64,000 bases of DNA from Bacteroidales bacterium. GTDB taxonomy: Bacteria > Bacteroidota > Bacteroidia > Bacteroidales > UBA932. Location: the NCBI GenBank assembly GCA_017445755.1, contig JAFSSE010000010.1, forward strand, positions 1 to 64,000. Direction: 5' to 3'. The notes under the pieces are model-generated. The model was not told the origin of the DNA. It was given only the letters and a program-made list of their open reading frames with translations, and did no database searches. A program made the translations under genes and the position numbers. This document shows positions 61,964 through 64,000 of this stretch, one piece after another. The first letter of the stretch is position 1; the number at the start of each line of letters is the position of its first letter.

Positions 61964-62033
61964 AAAATCCGATTGTTTTTCCAATACACATAATTCCCTT
62001 ATTTCCAAATCCTTGCAAACCCGCATTTTGAAA
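61926..62033. repeat. ~105-bp repeated promoter module, right copy
   Basis: Right-hand counterpart of 53177-53291, same orientation, ~8.7 kb away. Similarity runs from the palindrome through TTTTTCCAATACACATAATT to TTGCAAACCC and then fades; the second inverted repeat and plus-strand promoter of the left copy are degraded here. Confidence 0.75.
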
Positions 62034-62072
62034 TCAACAAATAAATGCTAATACAAAAAGTATTAAGAAATG

Positions 62073-62128
62073 CAAGCGAATTCAAGCTTGAATTCGCTTG
62101 ATTCTATGGGCGACTTGTGTGATATTTG
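62073..62128 (+). promoter_or_regulatory. Palindrome copy E with promoter
   Basis: Perfect 28-bp palindrome at 62073-62100: outer CAAGC/GCTTG around the same inner 18 bp as copy C, so the fourth base pair is changed on both sides together. The right arm gives CTTG at -33, 20 bases from GATATTTG (62121-62128). Confidence 0.65.
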
Positions 62129-62132
62129 TTCT

Positions 62133-62654
62133 ATGATTGAATTTGACTTTACAAATCCAGTTTGTGTGCTCTCTGGAAATGAGTTTCTTCCCAAGAAGGG
62201 AATCACTTTCGCCCAGCAGGTTTTGGAGTTCTTTATCGCCCAAGGAGGTGTAGCCCGCTCTCCTTGGGGAGAAGTCTTGCTGGATATGAAAGGTATCCAG
62301 AGCGACAAATCCCATGGTATCGGCCGCATCAAGGCGGCTTCTTTCGCAGCTGTGAAGGATGTACTGGAAAAAGGAACTGCTATCCTGCCACTGGACTACT
62401 ATGCTACTGGCGGGAAGAAGCAGATGACAGGAATGATGGCTGCACCTATTCTCATCGGGACAGATTCCTTTATATGTGTGGTGGTGGTGATTTATAATCT
62501 TCTGGAGCGGAGGCTATACCTACATGAAACCTTCTTAACAGAAAAAATCCCGGAGATTGCTGCATCTAGCTTGGTTCGTAGCAGCAATGCTGCGTCACCG
62601 CAATCCCTGGGAAACATTGCAAAGATACTGATGAGTTTTCTGAAAAGCAAATAA
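62133..62654 (+). CDS. LPD3-like (large polyvalent protein-associated) domain protein
   Basis: 173 aa from ATG 62133, the first ATG after the promoter -7 element; ATGs at 62070 and 62106 are in frame but lie in or before promoter sequence. After FTNPVCVLSGNEF comes AASFAAVKDVLEKGTAI, MMAAPILIGTDSFICVVVV and RRLYLHETFL, resembling the LPD3 domain of large polyvalent phage and conjugative-element proteins (pattern: AFA-VP-VI, AAPI-IGG, YLHEV). There it accompanies toxin or nuclease domains; here it is nearly alone, so this could be a remnant. Its residue-rich core lacks obvious catalytic motifs. An AT-rich gene follows after nine bases. Confidence 0.55.
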   Translation: MIEFDFTNPVCVLSGNEFLPKKGITFAQQVLEFFIAQGGVARSPWGEVLLDMKGIQSDKSHGIGRIKAASFAAVKDVLEKGTAILPLDYYATGGKKQMTGMMAAPILIGTDSFICVVVVIYNLLERRLYLHETFLTEKIPEIAASSLVRSSNAASPQSLGNIAKILMSFLKSK

Positions 62655-62663
62655 TCTTTAGTT

Positions 62664-63335
62664 ATGCCTGTAGATTGGAAAGAAGTTAACGAAAGACGAA
62701 TTGAAGAAAAGGCGCAGGAACTGCTACTTTATTGTTCTCATGGCAAAGAAGAAATGACTCCACGTGCCTTTGAATTGGCTAGAATATCGTTATCTAATTT
62801 GCTAGATAATATCGCTGAGAGAGATCCCATTTATGGAAAAGTATCTTTAACTGTAAAAACTAGCATGGACAAGCAGACTAAAAGATTAGCTATCTGCTCG
62901 CAAAAACAAGCCATACTATTGGCGCGAACTATAGTCTACAAGGCAATAGGCGATGATTTAAATCTTTATCCAATCACTGCGGAACATAAAGTACAAAGTT
63001 CAAAACAGAAAGGTGTTATTTGTCATATATCAAAGGACGAAATGACTATTAAGGATTTCATATATGTTGCTAAAGCAATCGCTGCTGGTGAGAATATTTC
63101 TAAAGAGACTATGGTTGATGTTTTCTCTGCCTTTAAAGAATATGGTATAGACCCGGTTATGACAAGGGTATATTCAGTGTTTTCATTCCTTTCTAAACCA
63201 TCTGACTTATCATCTATGCCTATGCGCTCGGTTTTAGGAAGCGAATATCGAAAAGCAGCTGAAAGATTAGTAGAGATGGGATATATGAGTAAAAACGGTG
63301 AGGGGAAATACACAGTTGCTATACGTCTTTGTTAG
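62664..63335 (+). CDS. AT-rich orphan gene, probably recently acquired
   Basis: 223 aa. Base and codon use differ sharply from the rest of the window (many AAA, TTA, ATA, TAT codons). N-terminal DWKEVNERRIEEKAQELL helix; conserved-looking ICHISKDEMTIKDFIYVAKAI; C-terminal region (about 180-223) with EYRKAAERLVEMGYMSKNGEGKYTV, which resembles a winged-helix. Possibly a regulator or the partner of the upstream LPD3-like gene, with which it is likely co-transcribed (nine-base gap). No family recognised. Confidence 0.6.
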   Translation: MPVDWKEVNERRIEEKAQELLLYCSHGKEEMTPRAFELARISLSNLLDNIAERDPIYGKVSLTVKTSMDKQTKRLAICSQKQAILLARTIVYKAIGDDLNLYPITAEHKVQSSKQKGVICHISKDEMTIKDFIYVAKAIAAGENISKETMVDVFSAFKEYGIDPVMTRVYSVFSFLSKPSDLSSMPMRSVLGSEYRKAAERLVEMGYMSKNGEGKYTVAIRLC

Positions 63336-63456
63336 TTGAGTACACGGCGGATTAGATCAAATGGTAGATCGTGGGCTATTAAGCATCAACTTGAAATACT
63401 CTGAATCCTATCGGCCAACCTGGGGGCCGGAAAAGAAGGATAAGAAATCCGGTCCA

Positions 63457-63530
63457 GACCGCGTACCTTAGTGGTTAAAGGGCAACACTTGCAAATGTCG
63501 ACATCGTGGGTTCGAATCCCACCGCGGCCA
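63457..63530 (+). tRNA. tRNA-like gene with apparent 8-nt anticodon loop
   Basis: Cloverleaf: acceptor GACCGCG/CGCGGCC (one A:C mismatch at pair 2-71), D-arm CCTT-AGTGGTTA-AAGG, anticodon stem CAACA/TGTCG (one A:C mismatch), loop CTTGCAAA of eight bases, T-arm GTGGG-TTCGAAT-CCCAC, discriminator A; no encoded CCA. The anticodon could read TGC (Ala) or GCA (Cys) depending on register, but the Ala G3:U70 pair and the Cys U73 discriminator are both absent. 74 nt, one more than a standard tRNA body. Could be a special or a decaying tRNA. Confidence 0.6.
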
Positions 63531-63544
63531 CATAATAAATAACC

Positions 63545-64000
63545 ATGCCTGACCAAATCTACAAATTCGCCCCTGAGGAAGTCTGGTTCACCTCGGACAC
63601 CCACTTCGGCCATGAGAACATCATCCGCTACTGCAATAGGCCGTTCAAGAATGCGGAACAGATGAATGCCGAGCTCATCCGCCGCTGGCGAGAGATCGTG
63701 CCGGATGACGGCATCGTCTTCCACCTGGGGGACTTCGCTCATGGCAGCTCAAAGCTTTGGAACGACATCCTCAGCGCTCTCCCCGGCCGCAAGTACCTCA
63801 TTGTGGGCAACCACGATATGAAGGATCTCCGCCAGGGCTACATGGGCCGCTTCGAGCTGGTCACCCAACAGATGACCATCCGCGTGGGCGGGCAGGCTAT
63901 CGTCCTCAACCACAACCCCTTCCTCTGCTACGGCGGCTCCTACCGTGACGTCTGGCAGCTATTCGGCCACGTCCACAGCGGTCCCGCCAGCCACACAGGC
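63545..64000 (+). CDS. Calcineurin-like metallophosphoesterase (5' part only)
   Basis: 152 codons from ATG 63545; the gene continues beyond the window. Metallophosphoesterase motifs: SDTHFGH (DxH), HLGDFA (GD), VGNHDMKD (GNHD), NHNPF and FGHVHSG (GHxH), so all di-metal ligands seen so far are present. Fits the compact phosphoesterase family common in bacteria and phages. It starts 14 bases after the tRNA-like gene and has no separate promoter that I can see. Confidence 0.88.
   Translation, partial: MPDQIYKFAPEEVWFTSDTHFGHENIIRYCNRPFKNAEQMNAELIRRWREIVPDDGIVFHLGDFAHGSSKLWNDILSALPGRKYLIVGNHDMKDLRQGYMGRFELVTQQMTIRVGGQAIVLNHNPFLCYGGSYRDVWQLFGHVHSGPASHTG

Noticed and set aside
53177-62100. Spaced palindromes as a possible CRISPR array
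   Set aside because: The copies lie 0.1-7.5 kb apart with genes between them, and no cas genes are present.
51346-63540. Integrative element or prophage
   Set aside because: No integrase, relaxase, transposase or phage structural gene was seen, and no clear attachment-site duplication of the tRNA end.
63386-63742. Minus-strand open frame across the tRNA-like gene
   Set aside because: Its peptide is the antisense of the tRNA and of the phosphoesterase gene; a shadow, not a gene.

Overview
The window looks like chromosome from a gut-type Bacteroidales bacterium of fairly high GC. Evidence: a short Bacteroidetes-type primary sigma factor, Bacteroidetes-restricted families (DUF4831, DUF4886, golvesin/xanthan-lyase-like protein, SatD-DUF3307 pair), almost no Shine-Dalgarno sites, and promoters of the TTTG-N19-21-TAnnTTTG form in front of most transcription units. 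I cannot fix the genus; Rikenellaceae-like or related uncultured Bacteroidales groups fit the composition.

Layout. 0-6.4 kb: sigma factor (cut by the window edge), DegP/HtrA, dnaN with an exonuclease and two small genes, a 12-bp-stem terminator, and rpsF-rpsR-rplI. 6.4-11.5 kb (minus): acyltransferase, DUF4831, pepD, DUF4886 lipoprotein. 11.6-21.5 kb (plus): a tight unit of POT peptide transporter, zeta-toxin-like ATPase, TldD/TldE, SlyD, glycosyltransferase, RecQ and MATE pump. 21.5-35 kb: TPR/metallo-hydrolase pair, an apparently inactive M28 peptidase, MsbA-like ABC exporter, VanZ, a large secreted golvesin-type protein, NfeD-flotillin, serine hydrolase. 35-51 kb: a gdhA stub, Nudix-HD fusion, flavin reductase, HAMP-only membrane protein with TrkH, helicase, S9 peptidase, ParE, lipid acylation genes, Fe-alcohol dehydrogenase, glycerate kinase fused to an AlkD-like domain, phosphoglycolate phosphatase and a uracil-DNA glycosylase.

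51.3-63.5 kb is an accessory defence region: SatD-DUF3307, an Rnl2-type RNA ligase, a complete Wadjet (JetABCD) operon, orphan genes, an LPD3-like gene, an AT-rich orphan gene and an odd tRNA-like gene with an apparent 8-nt anticodon loop. A metallophosphoesterase runs off the right edge.

The most unusual signal is a family of five 28-bp palindromes (core CAAGCTTG) confined to 51.3-62.1 kb. In every copy the outer arm lies at the -33 position, 20 or 21 bases from a -7 element, in front of a different gene or operon including Wadjet and SatD. Two copies are perfect palindromes that differ by a compensated base pair. This looks like a shared operator defining a local defence regulon. Two copies sit in a ~105-bp module repeated directly on both sides of the Wadjet-RNA ligase segment, which could allow its loss by recombination.
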